From Limnoperna fortunei (lineage: Eukaryota > Mollusca > Bivalvia > Mytilida > Modiolidae): a stretch of DNA of 64,000 bases. The translations under genes and the position numbers were made by a program. How positions within the stretch are numbered: position 1 is the first letter of the stretch; the number at the start of each line of letters is the position of its first letter. The stretch is from positions 23,958,460 to 24,022,459 of the forward strand of contig OX104112.1 in the NCBI GenBank assembly GCA_944474755.1, written 5' to 3'. The notes under the pieces are model-generated. The model searched no databases. It was not told the DNA's origin and saw nothing but the letters and a program-made list of their open reading frames with translations. Shown piece by piece: positions 23,980 to 35,017 of this stretch.

Positions 23980-25130
23980 AGTTCTTTCTGCTGATCTTTT
24001 ATCCAAAGATGGCCACCAGCGTGGACCATAGTTTACAATAGGACCCTATACAAACATACAAACGACATTTAGAAACCATTCCACACATTTAAACCAAATT
24101 ATGCAGACGAAGTCAGTTATCTCTTTTTTTTAGTTTTCTAGCAGACTGGAAATTCAACATGGCTGCCAGGGCTGAAATTGCGTTCTGATTGGCTACAAAT
24201 TCAAAATTTGTTTTGACGAACTGTTTGGCATACAGATTTGTAATATTGTTAAAATGTACCTCAAGTGTTCCCTTAGTTAAATAAAGGAGCCTAGGGGAAA
24301 AATAAGAATGTTTCTTGAAACAAACTTAAAACCAGGGTTCATTGGATAGCCTTCTATACAATTTTATTATTATGCAAATCAAACATCCAAAATGGCTACC
24401 ACCACAGGACTAACTTTAACATAGGACCTGTGGGTAAAGTTTTAAAAGACTCTTTTCTGATACCAGTTAACCATAGCAGTTGAAGAAAAATTTACCAGGA
24501 GCCATGTTTGGATTATCCTCTATAAAATATCTGTTTTGTATGCCAATTGGAAATTCAAAATGGCCGCCACAGCAGGACATAACATAGGATCCTATGGGGA
24601 AAAGATAAAAACGCTTCTTCTATGAAACCGTTTTACCAATTGAAACAAAACTTCTCTCCACTTCAGATTTAATTGGATGTTTGCCTTTAAAATTAATGTT
24701 TTATGCCAATCAGAAATTCAAAATGACCACCAACGCAGGACTTAGACTTATATAATACTTTATAAGACTCTATATATTTATATACATTGTAAGACCCTAT
24801 GGGAAACAAGTTTTAAAAGGCTTCTTCTCTGACACCAGTTAATAAGTTTTCCTTAGTTTTCATTAGATGGTCCACTGTGGAGTTTATATTTTTCTATGAA
24901 AATTTAGAATTCAAAATGGCTGCTATCGCAAGACAGAGATAAACATAGGACCCTATGGGAAAATGTTTAAGCAGGCTTCTACTCGGTGAACTTATCAGTG
25001 TAATGAAACATAAGCAACATTGTTTGGATGGTTCCCTACAAATTTGTTTTATGCCAATGGGATATTCAAAATGGCCACCACCGCAGGATTTTGTTCAATA
25101 TAGGCCCCAGGAAGTTGTACCGTGTTTGTT
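23980..25130. repeat. Degenerate tandem repeat carrying AAAATGGCNRCC
   Basis: The motif (C)AAAATGGCYRCC, or a close variant, occurs near 24006, 24155, 24389, 24557, 24717, 24911 and 25069, mostly 150-200 bp apart. Within units it is followed by GCAGGAC and then by ACATAGGACCCTATGGG-like sequence. The units are well diverged, so the array is old. The core resembles the animal YY1 binding site, which is a resemblance only. The open frame 24955-25272 overlaps the last units and is not supported. Confidence 0.75.
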
Positions 25131-25436
25131 TTGTGGCGTAACATTCCTACAATTTGCAGACAGTCCGAACATGTATGCGACGCGCACGTCAAACATTTTT
25201 AGTGTGAGATCACAGTCACAAGTAAAAATTATCGACAACAGAGGTCGTGAAGTAAATGCACTCGTAACATAATATTTTGGGGGTAAAATCCGTAAAGATG
25301 GTTGATTGTTTACATTATTATTAAGGTCTTTCCCACTTCCAGTGGGAAGACCTTCTTGCTTTTGCTTTGATCATTATTATTTTTTTTTTTTTCCGCCAAC
25401 TTTCAAAACCAAACAGTTTAAAAAGTACGCGACATA

Positions 25437-25960
25437 TCTTTTTGGTCTTTCGCGACAAGTTTTGGGCACTGAAAGTCTATTCGGAATTCACCCTGTGAAA
25501 TCGAAACATTTTTCTTTACGGAGTTATCTGCCCAAACACTGAAAACCTTGTTATCGCGTAATCTCTGGAACTATAACAGATAAAAGAAAACTGAAAAGTG
25601 ACAAATGTTAAGGAACTTTTGAGACAACTTTATGACATATTTTGGCTAAAAATTTCTGACTAGCGAAGGCGAGCGGTATCCCTTGAATGTTTCAATGACT
25701 CCGCTTATCACAAAAACTCACAAACCGTAAGTCAAAATCAGGAATGGTCTTCACCATTTGTCTTCCTGTGACACGTCCTTAAAGAAAATCTCAAAGTCAA
25801 AGTTCACAAGTGACCTCGACCTTAGGCCTCCAATCTTGTTATCATTACAACTCAAAAACTGTAAAAGATAGAAGAAGACAATAAATGGCAAAAATACTCC
25901 TCTCATCAAGGCCTTCATTTGTTACATTTGCTCCGAAACTGTTCTATGAACCGTTTTCGA
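25437..25960. repeat. Long direct repeat, copy 1
   Basis: Shares TTTTGGGCACTGAAAGTCTA, TTTCTGACTAGCGAAGGCGA and GACCTCGACCTTAGGCCTCC with copy 2 at 30386-30910, in the same order and orientation, at roughly 90% identity by eye. A shorter partial copy of its early part lies at about 29975-30130. Confidence 0.85.
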
Positions 25961-27140
25961 GTTCGAGCCCTTGACTCATTTCGGTAAATCAGTTTTTTGC
26001 TTAAAACTTGAAAACAGTTAGAGATAATATAGTAAACAAGTATACATAAAGTGATCCTCTTATCAAGACCTTCATTTAGTATAATTGGGTCCAAGACTGT
26101 TCTATGAACCGTTTTCGAGTTATTGGCCTTGATGTGTTTCGGTTATTCGGTTTTTTGCTTTTAACTCGAAAACGTTTAGAGATAATATAGTAAACAAGTA
26201 TACATAAAGTGATCCTCTCATCAAGACCTTCATTTAGTATAATTGGGTCCAAGACTGTTCTATAAACCGCTTTCGAGTTATTGGCCTTGATGTGTTTCGG
26301 TTATTCGGTTTTTAGCTTAAAACTCGAAAACGGTTAGAGATAATATAGTAAACAAGTATACATAAAGTGATCCTCTCATCAAGACCTTTATTTAGTATAA
26401 TTGGGTCCAAGACTGTTCTATGAACCGTTTCGAGTTATTGGCCTTGATGTGTTTCGGTTATTCGGTTTTTGGCTTTTAACTCGAAAACGGTTAGAGATAA
26501 TATAGTAAACAAGTATATATAAAGTGATCCTCTCATCAAGACCTTCATTTAGTATATTGGGTCCAAGACTGTTCTATGAACCGTTTGCGAGTTATTGCCC
26601 TTGATATGTTTTGGTTATTCGGTTTTTGGCTTTTAACTCGAAAACGGTTAGAGATAATATAGTAAACAAGTATATATAAAGTGATCCTCTCATCAAGACC
26701 TTCATTTAGTATAATGGGTCCAGGACTGTTCTATGAACCGTTTTCGAGTTATTGGCCTTGATGTGTTTCGGTTATTCGGTTTTTGGCTTTTAACTCGAAA
26801 ACGGTTAGAGATAATATAGTAAACAAGTATACATAAAGTGATCCTCTCATTAAGACCTTCATTTAGTATAAGAGTCTGAGACTGTTCTATGAACCGTTTT
26901 CGAGTTATTGGCCTTGATGTGTTTCGGTTATTTGGTTTTTGGCTTTTAACTCGAAAACGGTTAGAGATAATATAGTAAACAAGTTACATAAAGTGATCCT
27001 CTCATCAAGACCTTCATTTAGTATCATTAGGTCCAGAACTGTTTTATGAACCGTTTTCGAGTTATTGGCCTTGATGTGTTTTGGTTATTCAGTTTTTGGC
27101 TTTTAACTCGAAAACGGTTAGAGATAATATAGTAAACATA
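25850..27140. repeat. 157 bp tandem array with internal hairpin, about 8 units
   Basis: The landmark TAGAGATAATATAGTAAAC starts at 26019, 26177, 26335, 26492, 26649, 26806, 26962 and 27119, giving a period of 156-158 bp. Each unit contains AACCGTTTTCGAGTTA and, about 45 bases on, its exact inverse TAACTCGAAAACGGTT, so each could form a 16 bp stem. A single related unit occurs at about 30830-30990. No coding frame is kept. Confidence 0.95.
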
Positions 27141-28920
27141 TAGGATGACTGTGATAAACAAGTCAAGACATTCAATTCAAGACCAAAGTCATATCATTAT
27201 GGGTTGCCATTTTCAAAATGTTCTCTATCATTTACTGTTTTTATAAAATAATATAAAAACTATACAAGTTTGAAGTAGACAATAAATAGGAAAAATGTTG
27301 GACTTTTCAAAAATATACAAATATTTGAAAGGAAAAGCAGTAGGTACCATTAGTCGATTTTCAGTTATTGCCCTTGAATCATTACAGAATGTGGTTCTTG
27401 ACTCGTAACTTGTAAACCATTACAGATACTGTAATAGACATGCATATTAAACAGAATCAGTGTTTTGAGCCTTGTTTTAATACACGGAACCATAGATTTG
27501 ATTTTTATCAATCTGTTCTATATCGAGTATTAAATCAAGTATATTGAGGCACAAGAATGAAAATTCTTATGTATTTATAAATAAAATGCTTACCTAATGG
27601 CAGATTTATATCCCTGTATCAAGATATTAGTACTTTTTGTCTTAGATTGGGGTATGCATTTGAGATTTAAAATTTTTCAATGATGGATGATTAAAAATAG
27701 GTAATAATCTATATTCAAATTGTTTGTACCATAAACAACTAACTTTTGACAAAAACTAATAAAATAATGAACATTTAGAGTGTGCAATTATTGTCGAATA
27801 AAGACAACATGCACTTTGTTACATAAATGTATAATTTGCTTTATCGGTAATTTGTTACAATTTCCTTTGATCTTTACTACCAATAAAATTAGTATCAACG
27901 CTCAGTAGAACAACGACCAGTGATACTAGAAATTATCAGCTGTTGGTCATTTGTCTTGCGCGAACACATTGCGGAAGAATCTGCCTTACTTTTTGACGAA
28001 TCGCGCATCACTGACCAAAGCTCATAAATATTAAGGAAAACAAACATCACGAAAGAAACAATACATCTATGCTGCAATTAATCAGACCTGTCCAGACACT
28101 AAGAAGTGTTACAAAATATAATACACAACACACAATCAGTATCTAGAGAGTATCTTATTCGTCTCCTGAAATAAGAATAACGATCAATGTACATTCAATA
28201 CCCCCCCCTTTTAACTTGCTTTTTTTGTATGGCAGTACACTCGAATTTCGGCGATAAACGGGTCTTGACAGTGTATCGCTTTAACAGCGTTTAATTTGGT
28301 TGAAACACATGTTTATCATTAATAGAGAATAAAATGCAGGATATTTTAACAGTACACTTCGTTTTGATCGCTAAATGAAGGAAGATTGCCGAAACATCGA
28401 GTATGTGACCATAGACATAGTTGATAGGCTTTAGCCCTTTATACTATAGGCAACTAATTACTTGGTGTTACACAGGCAGAAATTTTCATTACATATTTAT
28501 GGGGTACGGAATCAATATGGATTGATTTATCAATATCAGTAGCCCCATAAACGGAATAACTGACATGCACGCCAAGCCGGTCAGTGAAAGAAATCGTAAT
28601 CAGAATCATTTTTCAAACATGATAACCTACCTCTTTAAACTTTTTCGTAACGCTGTAAATGGTTTCAGATTGACATTTCCTCTCCATTCATTTGAAATTC
28701 CCTCCGGCTCCGTCCGCATAATCGCTTGAAGTTTTAGAATGATTGAGGTAGGAGTGACGTCATGTCAGACTGCATTACGCATAAAAATTGTACAAAAGAA
28801 GTAGTGCACAGATTCTTACCGTAAAAACGGCACTATTACAAAGCAAAATAACCTCAAATATGTGAAAAAACGAAAACAAATAAAAAAAGTTGTATTTAAA
28901 TTGAGAAATTACCGATAAAA
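27141..28920. other. Unique AT-rich DNA inside the repeat block
   Basis: Mostly featureless. A minus-strand segment at 27895-28077 is described separately. A C-run lies at 28201-28208. Confidence 0.35.
27895..28050 (-). CDS. Possible short exon with hydrophobic N-terminus
   Basis: On the minus strand, downstream of an acceptor-like TTAATTGCAG, a frame contains MFVFLNIYELWSVMRDSSKS and then a hydrophilic Ser/Lys/Asp-rich stretch to a stop at 27895. The hydrophobic start could be a weak signal peptide. There is no recognised domain, no clear donor before the stop and no linked exon. I list it only because its composition is less AT-biased than the surroundings; it may well be chance. Confidence 0.15.
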   Translation of the reverse strand: MMFVFLNIYELWSVMRDSSKSKADSSAMCSRKTNDQQLIISSITGRCSTER

Positions 28921-29041
28921 AAATTATTAGTATTTTTTTTTCGCTCGACAAGGATTATCAGGTCCATATCAGATTCGCTCTACGAGCTCATCTGATATAG
29001 ACCTGATAATCCTTGTCTCGCGCAAAAAAATACTAATAATT
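28921..29041. repeat. Near-perfect hairpin element, about 120 bp
   Basis: AATTATTAGTATTTTTTT at the left is mirrored by AAAAAAATACTAATAATT at the right. The inner arms ACAAGGATTATCAGGTCCAT and its inverse flank a short CGCTCTACGAGCTC loop. The arms total about 50 bp each. This is a small MITE-type insertion without coding capacity. Confidence 0.9.
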
Positions 29042-29959
29042 AATATATATTAAACCAAATGTGCTAGTCTTAAAAATGATTGAAATAATGTTAACTTACA
29101 CATTTATACAGAAATAATAAATAATTAGCAATTGAAATGCAAGTTCTTAAAAAATTTTACACTAAACTAAGATTTTCATGAAAAATATGTAACACTGTGA
29201 CATACATAGTAGCCTTACTTGAAAAAAAAAGAGATTTTTTTAAAAAGTATCCCACTTTTCCTTATTGTGTAATTATTAAATTTGACATATTTAATGCTGT
29301 TGAGACTCATTTTTGTTTTTTCCCCATCAAAAATAAGTACACAGGTATTTCAGAATCATAGTAGCATAATATCAAGAAAATGTGGTCCAAAGGTTTCGTC
29401 TGATGCTTGATATTTTCTAAAATATTCTATCAAATGTACATGCATATCGTTACTATGTATGCTATTCTTAGTGTTCCATATCTATTTAAAGGTCAAGTGA
29501 ATCTAGAAATTCAAACAAATTCAATGAAATCGAGTCGTCTGCAACTTACTTAATTACAACCATGGCCAGGAACGTCCTAAAATATGACTTATACATCATT
29601 TAAAGGTGTGCATAAAAGAAAGACTTTAGTCCCTGATATTATATGTTGGTGACGACAGAGCAAACATTGCTAATCATACATGACGGTTTAATTATATAAT
29701 CCATTTCCAATATTCAGTTGTCCTCAAAATGTAAAAATACCAACAAATACTAAAATTATCGACAGAAACAAGACAACTGGTTTCTGGTCAACATTAAGCT
29801 ACACGGAAAGTCATTTATATACATGTATAAATACCCCCATTTAGCAGCCATGTTTTCATTAATTTTTAGACTGATTTCAAAGAAATGGTTGGAAACAAGA
29901 TACTTTTCATTCAAAATGCATAACTGACGAAAATAACTACACTACACTTAGCCACTGAA
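29042..29959. other. AT-rich DNA
   Basis: I see no gene or repeat. Confidence 0.35.
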
Positions 29960-30385
29960 ATTATATTTAAAATTTTTCCTGTGAAACCGAAACATTTTTC
30001 TTAACAGTGATCTCCCCAAACACCGAAAACCTTGTAATAGCATAATCTCTGGAACTATTAAAGATAGAAGAAAACTGATGGTTGGTAAATGTAAATGGGC
30101 TTTATGAGACAACTTTATTGCATATAAAAAAAATAGGGTTAACATATAACTGCTCTTGGAATATTTGACAATTCCGTTTAATAACAAAACTCATAAAATG
30201 TGTCATTCGGAAAGACCTATGGTCATCTGACGACTAAACGCTTTGAAAATGGCATTAACTAGCGGTTTGGTTAGTAACTTGCGGTTTTTTAAAATGTCAC
30301 TTCCGGTTGACAAAAATCCCAGTGCAGCCATATGTTTTGAATTCATTTCCTGTCAAAAGAGATGAATTACCGGTTTTGAAACATT

Positions 30386-30910
30386 ACATTTTGGTCTTTC
30401 TCGACAAGTTTTGGGCACTAAAAGTCTATTTGGGATTCACCCTGTGAAATCGAAATATTTTTCTTTACCGAGTTATCTGCCCAAACACCGAAAATCTTGT
30501 TATTGCATATCCTCTGGAACAATAAAAGATAGAAGAAAACTGAAAAGATAGAAATGTTGAGGAACTTTCGAGACAACTTTATGACATAATTTGGCTAAAA
30601 ATTTCTGACTAGCGAAGGCGAGCAGTATCCCTTGAATGTTTCAATGGACTCAGCTTATCACAAAAACTCACAAACCGTAAGTTGAAATCACCTAAGGTCT
30701 TCACCATTTGCCGTCCTGTGACATGTTCTTAAAGAAAATTTTAAATCAAAGTTCAGAAGTGATCTCGACCTTAGGCCTCCAATCTTGTTATCATTACAAC
30801 TTAAAAACAATAAAAGATAGAAGAAGACAATAAATGGCAAAAATACTTCTCTTATCAAGACCTTTATTTGTTACATTTGGTGTGAAACTGTGTGATGAAC
30901 CGTTTTCAAG
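30386..30910. repeat. Long direct repeat, copy 2
   Basis: Second copy of the segment at 25437-25960, followed by one diverged unit of the 157 bp repeat (to about 30990). A short internal duplication of CCTTTAATTTGAGCCCA occurs at about 31020-31060. Confidence 0.85.
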
Positions 30911-31384
30911 TTAAGGCCCTTGACTGGTTTTGGTTAATCGTTTTTTTTTTCTTATAACTTGAAAACGGTTAGAGATAATATAGTAAACATATAGGTTTAA
31001 TATAATCACAAAGTCAAGACCTTTAATTTGAGCCCATTTGGCCTTTAATTTGAGCCCAATTTCAAATGTCACAGGTCAAGGTCATACCATAGCAACAAGG
31101 TAACCATATAAAAAGTCCTTAGCAATCATATATTTTTAAAATGAGGATAATGTATATTACTGAAATATGTGATTTTGCAACCGGAAGTGACATTTTGTCC
31201 CTAGCAACGGCCAAAAAAGTCCTTGACAACCATAATATATTGTTTTACTCAGGACCACATAAATAGTTTATTAAGACTAAAAATTGGCCCAGCAACCTTT
31301 GTTCTCAAGTTCAAAGCAACAGAGGAAGATTCCGGGAAAGACCTTTCTAATTGTTCTTGAACAATTAGCCCTATCTTTATTACA

Positions 31385-31665
31385 ACGGTGGCATTGGCGG
31401 TCGTGTGGTTAAAGTAGTCTACTATTAATCAAGTGTCCTGTTAGTTCTAAGGAAGTGGATTGGAGTCTAACTGCGGGCAGGGTGTGCTCGACTCCAATCT
31501 TAATTGACAAGGATTGCTAGTTTTCCTACCGAAATTCTGGGGTTTCCACTGCTTCGTTTCCTTACCAATATACCAGTAAAATGGACGAAATTATATAGCT
31601 GAAATATTGCTAAAAGTGGCGTTAAACCTCATTCAAACAAACAAACAAACTAAAATATTAAAACT
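31385..31665 (+). repeat. tRNA-related SINE, best copy in the window
   Basis: The 5' part (GGCGGTCGTGTGGTTAAAGT and, downstream, GTGGATTGGAGTCTAAC) resembles the A and B boxes of a tRNA promoter. The body runs CGACTCCAATCTTAATTGAC, CAAGGATTGCTAG, then ATATAGCTGAAATATTGC and AAAGTGGCGTTAAACC. It ends in a CAAA tail repeated four times. This order is typical of a tRNA-derived SINE mobilised by a LINE. At least six more fragments of the family occur in the window. Confidence 0.7.
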
Positions 31666-31825
31666 ACATATTTTCATTTACGTTCGTTGAGTTGACTCAT
31701 CGCTTATGACATTTTTGTTTGTTTTAAGATTAGAAATTGACCACGGTTAATTGCCTTACATGAAGTTGTACTTTGTTTTTTTAAAGCATTTTAAGATTAT
31801 ATTATATTATTTGTTTCAGGAAAGG

Positions 31826-33487
31826 ATGGCATCGTTCATGCCTAATTGTGATCCATGCTCACGAAAAGAATTGCGACTCGTAGTAGCCTTGAAGTTTTGT
31901 ACCGATTGTGCAGAAAACCTCTGTATGGACTGTTGGAATGCCCATACGTTATTCAAAGCTTTATCCTCTCATCATATAATCGATTCGGGATCGTTACCCG
32001 TGGATACAATATCTGTCAAAAATTCGTGTACAAAACACGAAGACATGGCGCTCGATTTTTTGTGCGTAGATCATGATTGTCTATGCTGTCGATCCTGTAT
32101 GGCTGAAACACACCGAACCTGTCAAAAAATTATTCCTGTAGACGTTGCTTCAAAAGGTGTACGAAGATCACTCTTGGTGGAAGATGTTTCTAGTACCATA
32201 TCCAGCTTACGTGGAACTTTGGAAACACTTATAAGCAACCACGATGATAATTTAAAGAGTCTAAATGATGAAGAATTGACTGTGGTGAGAAGTGTTTCAC
32301 TTATTAAATCCAAACTTTTGGAACGCCTAGATGATCTCGAAAGGAAAGTGATATCTGAAATCAAATCAGCTAAGACGAAATGCGAGAAGCAAATACAATC
32401 TGACAAAGAAACATTATCTACACTGATGGAATCTCTGGACGAGGTTACCAGTAAATTAGAGCTTGTGTCAAAACACGGATCAGAGAACCAGCTATTTATT
32501 TTATTAAACTCGTATAAATGGAAAATTTCCGACTACGATATTAAAGTACAAAAAATAATGGCATCGATGTTGACCTGTAAAATTTCGTTAAAAAAATCTC
32601 AACAGCAACAACTCCAGATCGAATCCTTGGGGTCAGTACAAATTGATTCTACACCATGTCCGATCGAGTATAAACCATCCAAATCAAAACAAGCTCAGGT
32701 TTTACCGACAACAATTCAGATGCCAACAAAGTTCGACTTTGACATGAAATTTGATATTAAATCTACCGATAATGTCAAGATAACCAGCATTGCTGTGACA
32801 GACGACAACCGTCTACTACTCTGTAAATGGTATAGTACCAAGTTACTGGTATACAGTGACCGTGGTGAGTACCTACAGGATTGTACGTTATCTGGTCAAC
32901 CATGGGGTATTGCTATTATACCAGGTGAAGATAAAGCTGTAGTATCCCTACATTTCCAGGGGTCAATACAGTTTGTTGACATTCAGTCAATGAAGTCCGG
33001 TAGTACACATTCCGTATCTGGTAGGTGTTACGGTATAGCTGTTGTCGGTGATAAGATCTGTGTTGGTGGTGTAGAGAAAATTAACATCCTCAGTAAACAA
33101 GGGAAGACAATAACTACAATAACTGTACCTGGTGGTCACATTGACTACCTACATCCGGGTCCACAGGATAGTGCCTACTATACTGACTATGACAATAACA
33201 CAGTAGGCTGTGTCAAACTCAGTGGAGAAGTACGTTTTACATGCACACCTGAAAACTTCAATGGATCTAGAGCTGTGACTACTGACAAGGGAGGTAACCT
33301 ATACATTGCTTGTAGGGACTCAAATAACATACATCGACTTTCGGCAGACGGGAACGTCATTGACGTCATACTGGATCATGACAAGAAAATTAGAAAACCG
33401 TACGGTTTGACATTTAGTAGAAATTATCGCACTTTGTTTGTTGCAAACGATAATGGAAAGTCTGTTTTCGTGTTTTCTTGTTCATAA
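31826..33487 (+). CDS. RING-less TRIM-like protein: two B-boxes, coiled coil, beta-propeller
   Basis: The protein is 553 aa. I start at the ATG at 31826 because it lies just after an acceptor (TTATTTGTTTCAG at 31807-31819); the upstream in-frame extension to 31751 would be intron. The first B-box has C8, C11, C25, C28, C33, C36, H40 and H49. The second has C68, H71, C80, C85, C88, C91 and H96. A Leu/Lys/Glu-rich coiled coil spans about 112-240. From about 315 to the end are NHL-like blades with repeated YGIAVV, NLYIACRD and KPYGLTFS motifs. There is no RING, so no direct evidence of ubiquitin ligase activity. Such proteins are cytoplasmic scaffolds, oligomerising through the coiled coil and binding partners through the propeller; bivalves have hundreds, often linked to innate immunity. 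The ligand is unknown. The coding region is a single exon. Confidence 0.9.
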   Translation: MASFMPNCDPCSRKELRLVVALKFCTDCAENLCMDCWNAHTLFKALSSHHIIDSGSLPVDTISVKNSCTKHEDMALDFLCVDHDCLCCRSCMAETHRTCQKIIPVDVASKGVRRSLLVEDVSSTISSLRGTLETLISNHDDNLKSLNDEELTVVRSVSLIKSKLLERLDDLERKVISEIKSAKTKCEKQIQSDKETLSTLMESLDEVTSKLELVSKHGSENQLFILLNSYKWKISDYDIKVQKIMASMLTCKISLKKSQQQQLQIESLGSVQIDSTPCPIEYKPSKSKQAQVLPTTIQMPTKFDFDMKFDIKSTDNVKITSIAVTDDNRLLLCKWYSTKLLVYSDRGEYLQDCTLSGQPWGIAIIPGEDKAVVSLHFQGSIQFVDIQSMKSGSTHSVSGRCYGIAVVGDKICVGGVEKINILSKQGKTITTITVPGGHIDYLHPGPQDSAYYTDYDNNTVGCVKLSGEVRFTCTPENFNGSRAVTTDKGGNLYIACRDSNNIHRLSADGNVIDVILDHDKKIRKPYGLTFSRNYRTLFVANDNGKSVFVFSCS

Positions 33488-33997
33488 TATTCAGAAATTA
33501 ATTTCATTTTTGTCTATTGATATTCTAAAAAAAAAATAATATTAATATTTTGAAAAAAGAAAAATAGATGTGTTTTGTAATCGCATTTTTTACTGAATGA
33601 CGGTAGAAAACTGAGGAAGCGATGACGTCAGAAATCTGATAGATCAATTGACAAGACAGGCGCAGTGTAAATAACATTTTGCAGTGATATTAGTGTTAAT
33701 CACTTTAAATATATCGTGCAAGAGTTTTCCTTTCTTTGTATTTAATCTAACCAACAAATATAACGTCCCCAATCAATCCAAATCCGAAGACATTATTTGA
33801 TGACGCAAGTTGCGTGTAGATTGATGATAGACAAACAACAAAAAATTTCAAAGCTAAGTACACAAGACCGGAAGTTTCAACCTTTCATACATTAATGGTT
33901 CTACACATCTTAAATAATTGTATGTTCATGATACAAAATAGTTCGTCCCCAATGGCAACATACAGCCATGTCCTCTGGTTGGATACAACGCTCCAAG
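33488..33997. other. 3' flank of the plus-strand TRIM-like gene
   Basis: AT-rich sequence that should hold the 3' UTR. I see no perfect AATAAA close to the stop; A-rich stretches (for example 33528-33545) occur. A TGACGTCA palindrome lies at about 33624. Confidence 0.4.
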
Positions 33998-34251
33998 TAA
34001 GGGACAGACCATTTAACTTGAAGGGGGTGGGGCTTGGTTTTTTGTTTTACCCGGACAAAATATTTATTTTTTGAAGGCGTCGCGACAGAATATTTTTTTC
34101 ATTATTAGCATTATTTTTATAGCAGAAATCCCTTTTTTCTTACCCTCTGCTTCCAAAATATTTTTTTCATCAAAAATCATTTTCAAAATATTTTTTTAGG
34201 AAAAAACCAAGGCCCCCCCCCCCCCTTGCAAGTTAAATGGTCGGTCCCTAA
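33998..34251. mobile_element. MITE-like element with GGGACNGACCATTTAACTTG ends
   Basis: The left end reads TAAGGGACAGACCATTTAAC and the right end is the inverse, ending GTTAAATGGTCGGTCCCTAA. Just inside are G-rich (left) and C-run (right) segments and repeated AAAATATTTTTTT stretches. There is no coding capacity. A partial second copy lies at 43366-43463. Confidence 0.75.
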
Positions 34252-34299
34252 GATGCAAAAACTGTATCCACTATCAATATTATATCTATGGGACAACAG

Positions 34300-34380
34300 A
34301 CAAGGTGCTCAACACCATCCGTGACTGACAAGGATTGCTAATTTTTGTGTTTTGTGATTCTCAACGGCTGATCTGTCAAC
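34300..34380 (+). repeat. Probable SINE fragment
   Basis: GTGACTGACAAGGATTGCTA and the neighbouring GGTGCTCAACACC resemble the middle of the SINE body at 31485-31530. The fragment is short, so this is tentative. Confidence 0.35.
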
Positions 34381-34756
34381 GTCCAATAATAAATACTTAA
34401 TTGACGTCATGATGTGCATCTAACTGAATACACGCTGAAAGTTGCGTACAATACCAATCATAATAATCATAATAATCGGTATGTGTTACTGGGTGGACCA
34501 AGGAAAATAATTGCAGTAATTTATTCTAATAAAAAATTATTTTTAAATTGTCATGTACACATAAGATTTTTATGTTTGTATATGAATAAAAACGTACACA
34601 AAAGATCTATATAACAATAGTACTTAGTGCAGTTTCTATTTCCAATCAACCAGCTTGTCATGCTTATAATGTACGTGTGTGTAGGACACCCCCATCCCCA
34701 TCCAAACGGAAAAGTTTTCCAATTTATTGTGAACTTTCTTTTTCTTTAGAACCACA

Positions 34757-35017
34757 ATGCACTATCCGATGTGTCATCACCTGTATTCGATTTTATCAAC
34801 CGGACTTCTAAATCACGGTTCTCAAGGTGTTATTGCAAATGCTGTCATTGACGTAAACAAACGCGTATCGGTCAACATTGCAGACAAGGAGAAATTTAAT
34901 GGAATTGGAAGTTTTGTCGATTTGATTTGCATCAAATGCATCGTTAAGAGAAAAGATGATAGAAAACACAGTAGCGGAGATTATTGGACATATACAGCTG
35001 AAAGTTTATATACTTGA
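34757..35017 (+). CDS. Short open frame after an acceptor-like site, unknown
   Basis: The frame follows a strong polypyrimidine acceptor look-alike (GAACTTTCTTTTTCTTTAG, ending at 34749). It encodes 86 aa containing ANAVIDVNKRVSVNIADKEK and a Cys/Lys-rich middle. No family is recognised, no signal peptide is evident, and another frame is also open for 33 codons from the same acceptor. It may be a terminal exon or chance. Confidence 0.2.
   Translation: MHYPMCHHLYSILSTGLLNHGSQGVIANAVIDVNKRVSVNIADKEKFNGIGSFVDLICIKCIVKRKDDRKHSSGDYWTYTAESLYT

Larger units (their letters stand above)
25323..31345. mobile_element. Repeat block bounded by AAGGTCTTTCCC inverted ends
   Basis: The left edge is AAGGTCTTTCCC (25323-25334), itself part of a hairpin with AGTGGGAAGACCTT. 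The right edge is GGGAAAGACCTT (31334-31345), followed at 31347-31368 by the hairpin CTAATTGTTC-TT-GAACAATTAG. Inside are a 157 bp tandem array, direct copies of one long segment, and about 2.7 kb of apparently unrelated DNA. No transposase or other enzyme is encoded. It may be one non-autonomous element with insertions, or two related copies whose outer ends happen to face each other; I cannot distinguish these. Confidence 0.4.

Noticed and set aside
24955..25272. 105-codon plus-strand frame
   Set aside because: Starts inside the degenerate AAAATGGC repeat and has no recognised domain.
31346..31380. Helitron 3' end (hairpin near the end of the repeat block)
   Set aside because: The hairpin CTAATTGTTC-TT-GAACAATTAG is followed by CCCTATC, not a CTRR terminus, and no TC start was found at the other edge.
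31751..31825. N-terminal extension of the plus-strand TRIM-like protein
   Set aside because: A polypyrimidine tract and CAG acceptor lie between it and the ATG at 31826, and the added residues are hydrophobic, AT-rich intron translation.
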